Shown here: positions 33,860 through 49,725 of the stretch, in pieces
Position numbering within the stretch: the stretch's first letter is position 1
Layout of the letters: the number at the start of each line of letters is the position of its first letter
DNA from: Tigriopus japonicus
Lineage: Eukaryota > Arthropoda > Copepoda > Harpacticoida > Harpacticidae
Direction: 5' to 3'
DNA: 64,000 nt
Assembly: GCA_010645155.1 (NCBI GenBank)
Contig: CM021315.1
Span: forward strand, 2,281,896 to 2,345,895
Position numbers and translations under genes: made by a program
The notes under the pieces: model-generated
Database searches by the model: none
Told to the model about the DNA's origin: nothing
The model's input: only the letters and a program-made list of their open reading frames with translations

Positions 33860-36232
33860 ATTATTCCCTCTGTTGAAAAATTCAATTCATGATTTATTTT
33901 GGTAAAATAACACTGACTTCTTCGTTAACATCTGATCAAGAAATGCTAGATTATTTCATCCTAGTTCCCAAAAGACACCAAACTAGGCCCAAATCCTGGC
34001 CTAGATCATTCACTTTTAGCTTTATTCTTTAGCCAAGATTAGCACAGATCCTTGTACATCAAGATTTTCTGATTGAGTCATGGCTGATAATGGAAATAGT
34101 GATGGATCGAAATTGCGGATTCGGTCATGCCTACCGATACTTAAAGTAGACATGAACTATAAAGAATTTAGTTTAAAGAGAAAAAAAAGTTTTTTCGATC
34201 CAAAAACGAAATCGGGTGCTCAAAAATTAAAACCGAATTTCAAAAAAATGGGATTTTCCCTCTTCTATCCCATGAGCAAAAAATTGATTTTTTTTTTTTT
34301 TTTTTTTTAAAGATTTGGGAACACTTCAAATTTGGGCAAGCTTTGTAAAGACCTTTAGCACTTATTTTTTGCCTACAGCAGAATGTTGAACTTTTGTAAT
34401 GAAAACAAAATTTGACCTTGAAACGGGAGAAAAAGTAAAAGCTCGTTTCTGAACATAAAACGCGTGTTCATGACGTTATTTCTACGAAAAATGTCCTTGA
34501 ACTTTTCACCCGTCTCTAAAATCAGCATAACAATGTCCCGGGAAGAGTTTTTGCAAAAAGTGATTAAAAAAATTGTCATTTTTGTCACTTAGACGGCTTA
34601 CACACCATTGAACACACCTTACTTGTGTGCCTTCTCTTGCTCTCAAAATGAGCAACTAGCCGAAAGGTTCTTCTCGCATCTCGCTTCTAGCATCGTTTAG
34701 AAAACTAAGGTGAGCTTCAATCATGGAGAGGAGGGTTATTTCTACTCCGTCTGTCTCATATGTTTCTTTTGTGTTTCTTCTGTGCCTCTACTATACTTCA
34801 AAACTACCTCAACAACCGACCTATAGTGAGTAAAGCCGTAAAAAGTGTAAAACGTCTAATTTGCATTTTTTTACAATTTGGACAATAATGATGAAAAAAT
34901 GTGGGTTGTGTGGAAATCAAAGCTAAATTGGACAAAATATATCAAGTTTAAACCAAGGTATTAAATTTGTCTTTGCTTACAATTATCCAAGGACCCTTGA
35001 TTTATCATGCTACACATATTGCCATCATTGTTTATTTGTTAGGTAAACTCTAACACCCAATTGGCAATCGAGGATTGAGGGAATCAATAAGAAATTCGTA
35101 ATTGAGAGCATGTAGGGATGGGTTTGCATTAGGCAAGAACCGGATCAGTGTCGGATTGGATTGGTTTGGAGGTCGACTTGTCATAAGTTGAATCCAAAAA
35201 CCATGTAATTGATCCGGGGTCGGAAGCGTTCCATGCTGAGTTGATTCTTAAAACTTGAATAAATGCTACTTGGAAGCTCAAAATTGTCATATTTCCCCAA
35301 GTTTTGTCTTCTACTTTTTTTCCAAAAGGTTCTCACTGCCTGAAAAAGTTATTCCTTTTTCATAATTGGCTTTTTTGTCATTTTACAATTTTTCTTTTTC
35401 TCTTGGAGTCTCACTTCAGTGATAGTTTGATGAAATGAGCTTGGAATCTTGGTTTCGTTTGCCATTGATTAATTACACAACCCACATCCAACTTATTTTC
35501 ATCAATTATCTATTCCACGTTCATTTTGTTTCACGTCACAATTGTTGTTGTTGTTTCATATTTGTACTAGGAACGAATCTTGGTTTTGCTCAGAGTTCTT
35601 AGTTGAGCTTGTGATTCATAATCCTACTGTCATAAACTTTGGGCTCGTAGGGCTTGTTTCCTGTTAGTCTAGAAATGATGCTTGAAAATCAATGTTATGT
35701 TTGCTTTGAAATTTGAACAGAACGGAGAAAAGAAGACACGTCCAACTTTTTTAGGTGATGGTATAGAAACAAATCATGTACTTTGATGATTTAGAACTTA
35801 ATACCTACCTTTGGATTTAGGGATTCTTGCCAAGAAAAATAAGAAAAATGTATGTGTCTTAGCTTCGATCGAGTCCACTCCTCGAGTTTTATACCCTATT
35901 TGGCCAAGAAAAGACCAAGAGGGTTCACTCGGTCATTTTAAGTAGGGTTTGTGTGAGTAGGATTTAAATGAGCTTTGAAATGGAATAATTTTAGTCTTTA
36001 ACACTCGATTGAATTGATTTTATTTGTTCTTACTAGATATCATAATTCTTATCATTAGCCTCCCAGTCCAGAGAAATTCATGATGACACCAAAAAATCAA
36101 CATATTTGATTTCATAGTGTATTTGGCTCTTTGATGTAATCACAGTCAAGCTAAGGTTTGTTTTTGCAATAAAAATATGATTCTTCAAGCAACAAATTGT
36201 TCCTTTTATATATTCCCATGTTACGATGACAT
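33860..36232. other. Intergenic stretch between NFS1 and the arrestin gene
   Basis: No supported gene. A poly-T run of about 22 bases ends near 34309. A 76-codon ORF at 34080-34310 runs into this homopolymer and shows no family motif. Confidence 0.5.
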
Positions 36233-39200
36233 TCAGTATATAACGTAAATGATTCCCCTCTTGTCTGCTGCCATTTTGGCATTGGGAATCCCTGGGTACT
36301 TTGAGCGTATTCCTTCGGGAAGTATAGGAATCGAGTCTGGGGTATCCTCATTACCATCGATTAGAGCTTGAAAGGTATTTTTATGAGGAACATTGCCAAT
36401 TGTAATTGGGACCAAAATTGTCAGATTGAAGCCAATGCCATCAGGATCAGCCTGAAAATCAATGTTAGCTTTTGAAAAGAGACCATAAAACCGATTCCTT
36501 TTGTTGAGTGCGGAATGAACTGAAGGATGCCAGTTCTCTTCCCTCCGTTAGAGTCACCAAGGATGGCTCAAGCCTAGATTACTTTCAAAATATGCTTTGG
36601 GTCAAGAAGCACTGTATTATGTACGTAATATTGTGCTCCTTGCTTGGGTGAAGGAGCACTGAATTGCTGGAGTGAGCGGCTACCGGTGAGAATTATGATT
36701 TCCAGAAGTTTTGATTCAATTGCGTTCTTCTGCAAACGAGACCTTGCTTATGTTCATTAGACTACGTATTTCAATTTCCAGCTCAATCGAAGGCCGGAGT
36801 GAAAAGTTATGCCTCTTCAAACTTATGTACTTAATAGAGCATAGAATGAATGAACTCGTCCTTTTGTGGTAAAACAATTACAAGAAAAGTGCTTTTATTT
36901 TCGGTATGATTTGCACTGAACTTTGACAGAGCATAACATTTGACTCCGACGTTCGATTGAGCTGAAAATTGAAAAACGTATCGAAGTCAAGTGAAGACAA
37001 GGTTTCATTTGCTGAATAACGAAGTTGATTAGTTCTTTCCTGAAATCATGATTCTTTTCGTTAGCCTCCCAATCCAGTGATATTTAGTGGTTCTTTCTTG
37101 GGTCCAATCAGAACAATAAAAAATTAACGGAACGAGATATTGGTCGTAAAAGCCCCACATTTTGTACAATGATCGGACCCCAAGGTTTTTTTTAAATCCG
37201 TGTTGAAGTACGATGGTTCGTGGTATCACAACACAAAATTCGAAACTCTATCACCTTTACAGAAAATGTTAAATGGCTGAAGCCACAATTGATACGGATA
37301 AGTTATTTTTTCAAACTTCATTTTTTTAATAAAAACAAGACTGGAATGAGCATAATTTCAGAGATAATGCCTTTTAATGACTTACGTTTGAAGAAATTTT
37401 CTATCAATTTTCAAATATAAAAGAGGGATATGCTACTCTTTGTTGCAATGAATCTTTTCTTCATCATGAAGATACTGAACCTTTTAAAAGCCATTACAGG
37501 TTTCAATCAACTACTTTCAAAATTCAATCACTTATCAATGCAATTAAATTTTCTTCAAATTCAATAAAATACAATTAAAAGTACTTTAGTTTGCAATGTG
37601 ATAAATTGCAATTACAATTAGTTTCAAATTGTCAATGTTCACATGCAATTACATTTAAATTGCATCATTTTTTCAAAAGTCAATCTTGGTTACTTTTTTC
37701 AAAGTCGTGTGCGCATCTTTAAACAATATTTGTGGCCTAATGAATTTCTAGCGCATTGCAAATCTTAAAAGATATGCTGAAAAATCCGCGTGGAAAACTA
37801 GATTTGAAAAAATATCATTTGATATAAAAAAGTGATCTAAAAGTATATTTGATCTCCAGGGAACAATAGTGGTCATTTGGGAGATATAAGTGCGGGTGCT
37901 ACAAAGTTGTTTTTCCCCTTCCCTCTTTGTCGCCATTTCTCGATTTTCAGAAATGTTGGTAAAAATGGAAATGTTATTGTTTTGTAAATTTGAAAAGGCC
38001 TAGTTATTTTGCCTAGATTGTTATTCACTACAATTGCAATTACTTTGAGCTGAAACGTTATTCAATACAATTACTTGAATATAATTAGAGTCGCGTAATT
38101 CAAAAACCAATTACATTGCAAGCCTGAGCCATCAGAAGATTTAAAGCAATCTAATAGGGGATGACAAAGTCTAAAATTCCAAGAAGTTAAGTGTTTACGT
38201 CGATTTGAAAGAAATATTCGATATCCAGAATGCCACTACCACCATTTGTAGATGGAGCGCAGGGCATAATTTTCATGTTATGGCAAAGCGTCTCATTGGT
38301 TCCTTGAGAACACTTTTGGACCACTTGCTTCTGGAGCTCCTCACTTTCAGCAGCCTGATTCAATCGGGCGTAGGTCGTTTTCTGGATCAATGTAATAATA
38401 ATGGTGACATTTTTATTACTGTTATTGTCCACCTTTAAAAGAAAAAATGGAATTGTATCAAGAGGTTGAGTGAGTCAGATATTCATGAAATTACCCGAAT
38501 GTTGATTGGAGCCACCTCGCCACACACAAAGCCAGATTTTGGAATATTGACACTGACCTCCAATGGGCCACTCTCACAACACAAAGTTCCATAAGTCTTT
38601 TGCTTGGCATCATCAAAAGGTTGAATGGTTTGAGGCAATAAATTCAGATCTTTTAGGCTATTCACACAGAATGACTCAACAGCATTCTTGTCAAAGCCCC
38701 ATGGAACATCAATCTCACCTTTAGCTTGCCAAAGAACTTCACCTACATATTTCAAGATTTTTGATTGTTTCAACAAATTGATCAATGAATTATGTTGTTT
38801 AAGAAACCTTTTTCCTTAGATTTGAAGGTCCCTTGAACACCAGTGTCTGGTATGGAGATATTGAACACAATTTCATGGTCTCCAACTGTCAGGACATGCT
38901 CTCCTTTCTCCAGGGCAAATACCTGCTTGGTATAAAACACCTCATTGTGGACCTTTTTTTTGCTCACAGTTTTCTTGTTTTTTCCATGACCTTCTGATTT
39001 TTTCTAAAAAAAATAATGTGGTAAGGTTTTGATTTCACATGAAAACTAGAGCGTCTCTAATGAAAACAAGTCTAAATTTTGCTCTTGCTGTTTTCATGAC
39101 ATCCATGTTTTAATTTGACATCAAAATTGCAATTTGAAGTCAAAATCAGTCATTTTAGTTATGATTTGAGAGTTCTGACTTGCCTTGATGACAAGTTAAG

Positions 39201-41402
39201 TAAGTCACGTCATGACAGTTACAGAACATTGGGTTTAGTTTTCATCTGTCTGTAAGGGTTAGGGCTGGGGTCTGCAAAGGGCACAATTTGGTTGGATACC
39301 CCATATTGATCCAAATTTTCTTCTCTGTCTATATTTCTAATTCTTAATAGAGTATCGTAAGACAAAAGAAGACTGTAAAATGTTGAAAAAGATACAGAAA
39401 AGAAAATTTACATCACTCTACAAAGTGAAGAATGCCCTTGAACAATGTCAATGACAAAAACCATGTTGCTTACAAAAAAAGATGGATAATAATTATCACA
39501 AAGCAAGTCAGTGGATCAGGGGTTTGAATGAATATATTTGACTTAACACAATCAAACAACACAGTTTCAATTCTTTGACAGACATCAAAGGATTGCTTAT
39601 TGAATTCTTGTTCACTTTTATATTATAGGTTATGTAAATAAAACTACATTAATCACTATTTTATTGCATTTCTCCATCCAAGCTATCACGCAGGAAAATT
39701 AACACGGACGTGGTAACGCACCCTCGCTTCATCCCACTCCACGTGATACCGTCCTCCTTGCCCTTATAAACATATTGGAGCTCAACATTCTCCATTGGGC
39801 GTTAGGCCTATGTAGGGTCTCTAGGCTTATATCCTTTCTTATTCTTTAATTCATTTGATATTTGCCTAAATATTCTTGCTTTTATTTAAAGACCCAATAA
39901 CTTATTTTACTATACATAAAAGTGTTTGTTTGTTGAGGAGTCAGAACACAGCTTCGCAGCTGCGATCTGATAGAGGCTGTCCGCCATATGGGGATATTGC
40001 CGCTCCACTTGGACAAGCTAACAAGCAAGCATTAATTTTTACCTCACCCTCGGGAATGACCCCAGGTTCGCCCATTTAAGCCGTCAAGGGCCGTGACTTC
40101 TGCATGTAACTTAATACCACAGGTCACTGGGACTCGTCAAGCCCGGGATCGAACCGGGGCTTGCCTAGTTTTGCATTGAAAGACAGTTCAACGCTAAGTT
40201 TTGACTCCGAAGAGTTGAGTTTGGAAAGTTGTGTGTTGCATTTGAAAGACGGTTCAAATGTTAAATTTTTGACTCCGAAGAGTTGAGTTTTGAGGGTGGC
40301 AGTCAGCCGGGATCGAACCCCAGCCATCTGCACGACAAACCAACGCAGTACGCACTACGCCATGCCTCACCCCTATTATATACATAAAAGTATTTTTTGT
40401 TTTTCTTTTGAATTTCTGAACATTTTCGTTTACAAAGCCAATTTAAGACTTAAAAATGACAAAAGAGAAAAACATCAAGAACTCGGAAAAGTAATGAGTA
40501 ACGTGTACTTTTTTGAGTTTTTGGGTCATTGTAATTGCAGCACAATTGAATGACAGTTGCTGTTGTAAAAAAGGAATGAATCACTGTTCTTTTGTTACCA
40601 GTACTTTCGTTACAACTTCCCTGAATATACTAAAACTAACTTAACCTAACCTGTTTGGCCAATGAACTGCTTAGGTACACTAAATTACACGTAATCGGTA
40701 GTAATCTTGTCCCTCTGGACCAACTTTGCACTGGTGATGGGATTCAATCTAATTTCAATCTGTTCAATCTTTTAGGACTGCCAACAATGCCGTAGATCCA
40801 TTGCAAAAATGGCATGAAAAAAAATTGCTTGATTTTGATGGCACCCCTGGTCTAAAGTCTTCAAAAATGGCCACTTTTTTTTAGATATTCTCTATGAACG
40901 AACATATTTTTCACAAAGGTAACAAATATACCGCTTAACGTGAATTGGCAGTTACAACGATGTAGCGCACGCAAAAATGATTGAGTAGATTGAACTCCAT
41001 CAGTAGTTTACACTTAAAAACGCCAAAACTACGATGTGCCACTTTGGATACCCCGACCCAAACATGTTAACGATCGCTCAATTCCAAATTTTAAAGTGAA
41101 GGAAAGAACCCATGAAAATGGTTGATTTTGATGAACTTAATTGAGTGGCTTCCATTAAAGTTAATGGAAAATATTACCATGAACTTTCTACTTTCTTCAA
41201 AAACTAACCCATGAAACCATGGACCTTGACCCGGCCGATTTACCTCCCACCAAGTGACGCTAGAGATCCCAGACACTTGGATTTTGATGCTTCGGATCTT
41301 CTCATCTTTGCCAATCACACTTAACACGGCTCTTCCCGTGACGTCATCCCCGACCATATACATTGGTTTATCAAAAATAATCCTGAAGTTCTGAATCCCC
41401 AT
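36233..41402 (-). CDS. ARRDC: Arrestin domain-containing protein (alpha-arrestin), 5 exons, 351 aa
   Basis: Alpha-arrestins are adaptors that link membrane cargo to ubiquitin ligases and endosomal sorting. Exons (minus strand): 41402-41244, 39003-38808, 38742-38495, 38432-38199, 36451-36233; GT-AG borders, 1056 nt open throughout. The N-domain starts MGIQNFRIIFDKPMYMVGDD and includes GRAVLSV, IKIQVSGISSVTWWE and a Lys-rich loop. It continues with FALEKGEHVLTVGDHEIVF and SIPDTGVQGTF. The C-domain shows LEVSVNIPKSGFVCGEVAPI and ends with LTILVPITIGNVPH, the conserved last strand. The C-tail is short (about 45 residues) and lacks the PPxY motifs that recruit NEDD4 ligases in many members, so it may be an ARRDC variant that works without them. 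Introns 1 and 4 are 2.2 and 1.7 kb and full of repeats. Confidence 0.9.
36560..37221. mobile_element. Mutator-like MITE copy in arrestin intron 4, interrupted by MITE M
   Basis: Left AGGATGGCTCAAGCCTAGAT and right (complement) ACGAACCATCGTACTTCAAC match the intact 163-bp element at 62353-62515. MITE copy C is inserted at its internal GGGTC. The target duplication is not clear (6 of 10). Confidence 0.65.
36603..37100. mobile_element. MITE family M, copy C (498 bp)
   Basis: Starts CAAGAAGCACTG and ends with the complement (AGTGGTTCTTTCTTG). A small extra insertion of about 45 bp lies near its left end, repeating the GGAGCACTGAATTGCTGGAG start. The flanks share GGGTC, a probable 5-bp duplication. 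It is nested in the 36560-37221 element. Confidence 0.7.
37497..38126. mobile_element. hAT-type element, GTAATT-rich family, in arrestin intron 4
   Basis: Termini CAGGTTTCAATC and complement of CAGGCTTGCAATG. Flanks agccatta (37489-37496) and agccatca (38127-38134) match at 7 of 8. GTAATT/AATTGC repeats fill both ends, as in the elements at 11718 and 52101. No coding capacity. Confidence 0.75.
40120..40383 (-). mobile_element. Dimeric tRNA-derived SINE in arrestin intron 1
   Basis: Read on the minus strand, GGGTGAGGCATGGCGTAGTG (box-A region) leads to GGGGTTCGATCCCGG (perfect box B, pairing T arm) and then ACTGCCACCC, which pairs with the start. Downstream, a roughly 55-bp segment starting AAACTCAACTCTTCGGAGTC occurs twice in tandem, and a second perfect box B (CCGGTTCGATCCCGGG) follows near 40145-40165. 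The intron location and lack of a complete second cloverleaf argue against real tRNA genes. Confidence 0.65.
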
Positions 41403-43143
41403 GGTTTGGCGAAAGCCTTGAGCAAGACTGAAGACGAAACAGGCTTTCTACTTGATTGGACCCAATCATGGAGCATATGCTTCAAAGGCTTTTACTACTG
41501 ATACAGCGAGGTCCTTAACCGCAAACTGAACACTTACTTAATAATGGATAAAGGCCAAGGCAAAGTCAGAAATGGGTTTTGGGGCAAAAGTCGTGAACAA
41601 GCATAACGCTTGATCATAATAGATAATTAGGTAGCAGAGTCGCATTTTGCAATATGTTTGAAAAGATAAAATGAAATAAGGGAGTCATGAGTTACAAAAA
41701 TCGCGTTTGCTTTTTATCAGTTACAAGTTGACAGGGACAATGACTTTCCTAAAAGGGCCACCAATCCCCAATTTGTCAAATGCGCTATAATTTTAGACAA
41801 ATTTAAAGCTGTTTGCGGTTTACATTCCTTCTTTTTTGAAATGAAGTTCAACATTAGGAATGGTGGTCCTCTGAAAATATGAAGATCGGATGCGCTAAGA
41901 AATGAAGGCAATGAATAGTTTATTACTAATAAGTAGAGCCAAGATTTTTAGGTGAAAAATTAAAAAATATTTTTCTTTTTCAGTCAGTAAGCCAGTTCTT
42001 TGAAAAATGTAGAAAGGAGTAAAATTTACAATTTTATCTAACTTCTTCATTTTTTAAAGAATTGGCTTCTGGGCACTGCGCAAAAAAACAGCGCATTGGA
42101 GGTTTTGCGAGTCAATCAAATTTGGCGCCTCAAATGACAAGCTCGTAAACTTGTCCATGTTGAAAATGATGATTCAAATGGCACAACTTTTAGGTGCTTT
42201 AAGTGCTTCTATTGTAAAAGGCGCACAATAAGAACCATTTTTTTTACTTTTTTTGGTTATTTTCTTCACCTATTTACCACTTTTTTTGGCTTTTTTCTTC
42301 ACCTAAAAATCCTGGCTCTACGTGAGACTAAGGCGAGGATTGAACAGCTTTCATTGAAACTGTTTTTGACTGTTTGTTTGACTGTCTGAAACTTTTTGGG
42401 ATTTTCTAACTTATTTTTCACTGTATTTCGCATTTCCCAGAAATTTCAAGAGGAAAACTGTTTTCCGTTTTCTTCAGACCCAATATACCTTACTTTGAAA
42501 TTGAAATCCGTCATAAAAAAGGTCGTCAATGTTTTTTTAGGTGAATTAACGAGCACAAAAATTTTGGACCAAAAATCGAGAAATGACCGATTGAAAAAAA
42601 GACCAAATATATTCATTAAAAAAAGACTTCTTTCCTGTCAATATTTTCAACATTTTTCCCCCCTCTACTTGTTAGCCACAACCCATACGAAGAATAAATC
42701 CTTCATTAATAAGTTCTGTCAATGACGGGGGACGCTTTTATTTTACTTTCAACGATCAACAATTGCTTGAGACACGCACAAAAGCATATTATATCACGAA
42801 GGCGATCTTAACGGGCACCAAAAATAATGTCACGGATACTTCGGCAGCTAATGAGACGAATGACACCATATTTATTCTCGCCAATTTCGTAGAGCAGAAC
42901 TAATGACTTAACTAGATTGAGGATTGGCTTGCATCAAGTGAAAGATCATAATCCTGTTCCTCAATATCTCTTTTTTCCTTAAAGCCTTCACTCGATCAGA
43001 CAATGACATAACTCGAGGGACTTTCACGGACCGTCTGACTGTTTTCGCTTTTAGGAGAAATAGTTACATGAATAATAATGATCTGAATGTATTCCAAATT
43101 TTGCCTTTCACCCAGGGATGATTTGCTTGGTTGCATTTTTCGT
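41403..43143. other. Intergenic stretch with one TIR element
   Basis: No supported gene. It holds the inverted-repeat element at 41934-42320. A 109-codon ORF at 42396-42725 has no motif. Confidence 0.5.
41934..42320. mobile_element. hAT-like TIR element (387 bp)
   Basis: TAGAGCCAAGATTTTTAGGT at the left end and the complement of TAGAGCCAGGATTTTTAGGT at the right. TAGAG termini are common in hAT elements, but no 8-bp duplication can be read, so the assignment is tentative. Confidence 0.6.
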
Positions 43144-47013
<3,870 letters not shown>

Positions 47014-48624
47014 GTGCTAGAGGGGACGGAGAAGCCAAGGCATTGAAGGGACTGAATCCACAAGATCAAGGGCTAGTATGAATAACGTACCTGCGACAAA
47101 ATGGAGGTGAATGAGCCCACGGGGCCTGGCCAAGAGGATCCATGTTGAGCCCACATCGAAGAAGGATCTTCGGGAGTCTTCGGGAATCTAAGGGAGGACA
47201 ACACTATTGGGAGGGTTATGTCGGGGCACACGGTATAGTCTTTTCAGAACTTGCTTGTGTAAGTTGGTTAGATTGTGTTGCTGTCGATGGATCGGCGGGT
47301 CATGTTTTGCTTTGGCCGACCGAATCGAAGCACGAGGGAGCACGAAAGGAGACAGACAGCTTCGCCTTGGCCACATGGAGGAGATCAGAAAGAGAGAGAG
47401 AAAATGAAGCTTCAAGCCTGGCAAGCCCTGCCAGATTGATAAGTAGGAACTCGGAGGACCGACTTCTGGGTTCAATCATGGGAGACCGTAAGCTAAATGG
47501 ATGAGCATTAATTTAAAAAGATATTTTCTTTGATTGCAAGGGGATGAAATCAAATGAATGGTTTGGATTTTTGTGTGATTTTTTAGACACAAATTGATGT
47601 TTTTGAACATCATTTGTAGCATCCAGAACACTTGAAGTTTAAGAGAGAGTTTGTTAAGTTAACTTATTCATAAATAGTCAAAGTGATAATGTCTGAGGCC
47701 TTCCCAGAAGCCTAACTCATTCAAATTTAACTTGACCTCAATGGTGAATGCATAGGGTTGAAAATATTGAAGTCATAACAAGTGGAATGGATTCTATTTG
47801 AAATGATGCATTCAGGTTTGAAACGAAGTGGGTCAAGCTCTATTTTAGAGACAAATTAAGATTGTGGCGACGGTGGTTTCGGTCCAGTTGTTCTAGAAGG
47901 CTAGCTTGGTCCATCGTACTATTTAGCTTACACAAAATCTGCTAGGCCGACCACCAAACGTCAAACCAACAAAGTTTCTTGAACTTTTACTTTGCAAGTC
48001 TAAAAACTGGGCGTTTGAGGTCATTCATCTAAACGTTTTAGATCACTTTCCCTCCATAATGATAAAAAGATAAAAATCCTTTGTGGGTAAATCACTGAGC
48101 CTCTACAAACTGAGTGATCAAGCCCCATTATGATAATCCCTTCCCTGATCGGAACCATTAGCGATCTGACCCACTCATTCAAAATGAAGAATTTTCGACA
48201 CCAAAGTTTTCTAAACGAAACGTACCACGTCACCCTGAACTCGAGTGTTTGGCATGCCATCCTTCGACAAAGTAAAAAGAAATACACGAGCCAGCCCTCG
48301 AACACCTCCGTCCATGCGTGCGTGCTTGCTTGTGTATGTGTGTTAATGTTGTTGGGCATGGAGAGACAGATGATAGATTCCCGAGCTGTGTTTACTACGT
48401 AGGAAATCCCAACTCCGAAAGAAAGAAATAATCTTTGACAGATAGTGTCGTGCATCCTCGTATCCTTCATCTTGACCACGTGCGTGCGTGTGTCTGGACT
48501 GGATTGGAAAGTGAAAAAAATATCTCATAGACGCTGTTTATGTTGATGCTTTTTAGAGATCTGGCAGGATTAGGTTTAAAAGATTGAGTTAAGAGGATTA
48601 TATCTTTGACTGCGCAAGAGTGGA
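47014..48624. other. Divergent intergenic region between YME1L and the His-rich gene
   Basis: ORFs at 47142-47504 (+) and 48021-48479 (-) have no family motifs and are not called. The region must contain both promoters, but no clear core element is seen. A GTGCGTGCTTGCTTGTGTATG-like alternating stretch occurs near 48317. Confidence 0.45.
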
Positions 48625-49725
48625 ATGGCTTCTTCCTCCGTCTCTCAAGACGATATTGACAATGATTTTGAGCTGAATTCGCGCCGAACCCGTATTCGTA
48701 CGGCCAGAGCGCGACAAATCAATCCCAATAATCCGCCCAAAGAAGCGGGTGGTCCGTCCACCAATCCCACCGGCGCTCCACCCAGTCGACAGGAGGTGGT
48801 TCCGCCCATTGAACCCGCGCATCTCGATCACGAGCATCACCATCATCCCATGCACAACCAACATTATCATCACCACCATCATATGACCCATGATGACACA
48901 TCGCCCAAAGCTCTGCCCAGGTCTGGACCCGCCCTGTCACAAGGGAGCACTTCCAACCCACCCAAAGACAAGCGCCCGCCCAAAGGTCACGTTCATCTCA
49001 AGGGAAAACCGGCGCGTGATCGACGCAAACTGCGCGAGAAACGGCGCTCCACCGGTGTCGTCCATTTGGCGTCCACTGAGTCGGCTGGAGGGTCTACCAC
49101 TGGGGACGATGAGGAGAGTTCGGACGCTTTGGTAGTAGGTGGAGTGTGCCCCGAAGTCAAGGCGCAACCTAGCGCGCCTGGACCGCCGCCGGTGAGCGCG
49201 CCGGTCAAGGCTAGGCGCCCGTCTAACGTGGACGATGATGATGACACGGAGAGCGCGCGGGATAGCTCGCCTGGGCGCAAGTGTCTGCAAGCTTTGCCGG
49301 CTAGTATACGCTCACGCCCTCCGCGTAATAAATCGCCCTCAGATTTGGAGGCTGATGACGAGAATGATGTAGACAGCCTAAACCAATCCTCGGCGGCTAC
49401 TAGCAGTAACAATCTTGAGACCTTGTCTTTGAGTACGAAGAGTGGTAACGGCGGCCTCGGCCATACACGCACCAACAGCAATACTCCCGTTTATCGACCC
49501 ACCACTCCCACAGGTGAGCTTTTCTCAGATGTTATCGGGTACCTCGGGAAGTTAAACAATGTTTCTTTTATCTTGAATTGTGCAGGCCATTTTGTGGACC
49601 AACATTCTGATCAGATCGAGCGAGTTGTTGAAGAAAACCGACGTCTTCTCTCGCTGATGGAGGAAAAGGACAAAAAAATTCATTTGCTGGAATATCAAAT
49701 TCAAGAGTTGATGAAGCGGTCCTGA
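48625..49725 (+). CDS. Unrecognised His-rich, disordered protein with C-terminal coiled coil
   Basis: I do not recognise this family. The frame is open from ATG 48625 to TGA 49725 (366 codons). A 72-bp stretch at 49514-49585 has a strong donor (CAG|GTGAGC) and acceptor (TTGTGCAG|G) and is in frame without stops, so the spliced protein is probably 342 aa and reads TPTG-HFVDQHSDQIERVVEE across the join. Visible parts are a basic N-terminus with RRTRIRTARARQ, a His-rich segment at about residues 69-91 (HLDHEHHHHP..HYHHHHHM), Lys/Arg-rich and Pro-rich segments, an acidic run DDDDDTE near 200, and a Ser-rich region. A C-terminal coiled coil of about 40 residues follows (ENRRLLSLMEEKDKKIHLLE). It has no signal peptide or membrane span. 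Codons are GC-rich, like YME1L exon 1. Probably a cytosolic or nuclear scaffold; function unknown. Confidence 0.8.
   Translation: MASSSVSQDDIDNDFELNSRRTRIRTARARQINPNNPPKEAGGPSTNPTGAPPSRQEVVPPIEPAHLDHEHHHHPMHNQHYHHHHHMTHDDTSPKALPRSGPALSQGSTSNPPKDKRPPKGHVHLKGKPARDRRKLREKRRSTGVVHLASTESAGGSTTGDDEESSDALVVGGVCPEVKAQPSAPGPPPVSAPVKARRPSNVDDDDDTESARDSSPGRKCLQALPASIRSRPPRNKSPSDLEADDENDVDSLNQSSAATSSNNLETLSLSTKSGNGGLGHTRTNSNTPVYRPTTPTGELFSDVIGYLGKLNNVSFILNCAGHFVDQHSDQIERVVEENRRLLSLMEEKDKKIHLLEYQIQELMKRS
49514..49585 (+). other. Probable 72-bp in-frame intron
   Basis: The GTGAGC donor and TTGTGCAG acceptor are near consensus, and the length fits the 60-76 bp introns of NFS1. Because 72 is a multiple of three and no stop occurs, retention would insert 24 residues (ELFSDVIGYLGKLNN... 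type) just before the coiled coil. Confidence 0.7.

Noticed and set aside
34080..34310. 76-codon ORF downstream of NFS1
   Set aside because: Its end is created by a poly-T run; no motif.
40290..40383. Functional tRNA gene on the minus strand
   Set aside because: Box A and B are good, but the middle does not fold into a normal anticodon arm and the unit is part of a repeated, dimeric structure.
41091..41402. Arrestin exon 1 read through to 41091
   Set aside because: GAG|GTAAAT at 41244 is a good donor, and residues after it (VNRPGQGPWF...) are unlike arrestins; splicing to 39003 keeps frame and family match.
47142..47504. 120-codon plus-strand ORF upstream of YME1L
   Set aside because: Arises in a GC-richer 5' flank with frames open on both strands; no family similarity seen.
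48021..48479. 152-codon minus-strand ORF between YME1L and the His-rich gene
   Set aside because: Low-complexity and motif-free; lies in the divergent promoter region.
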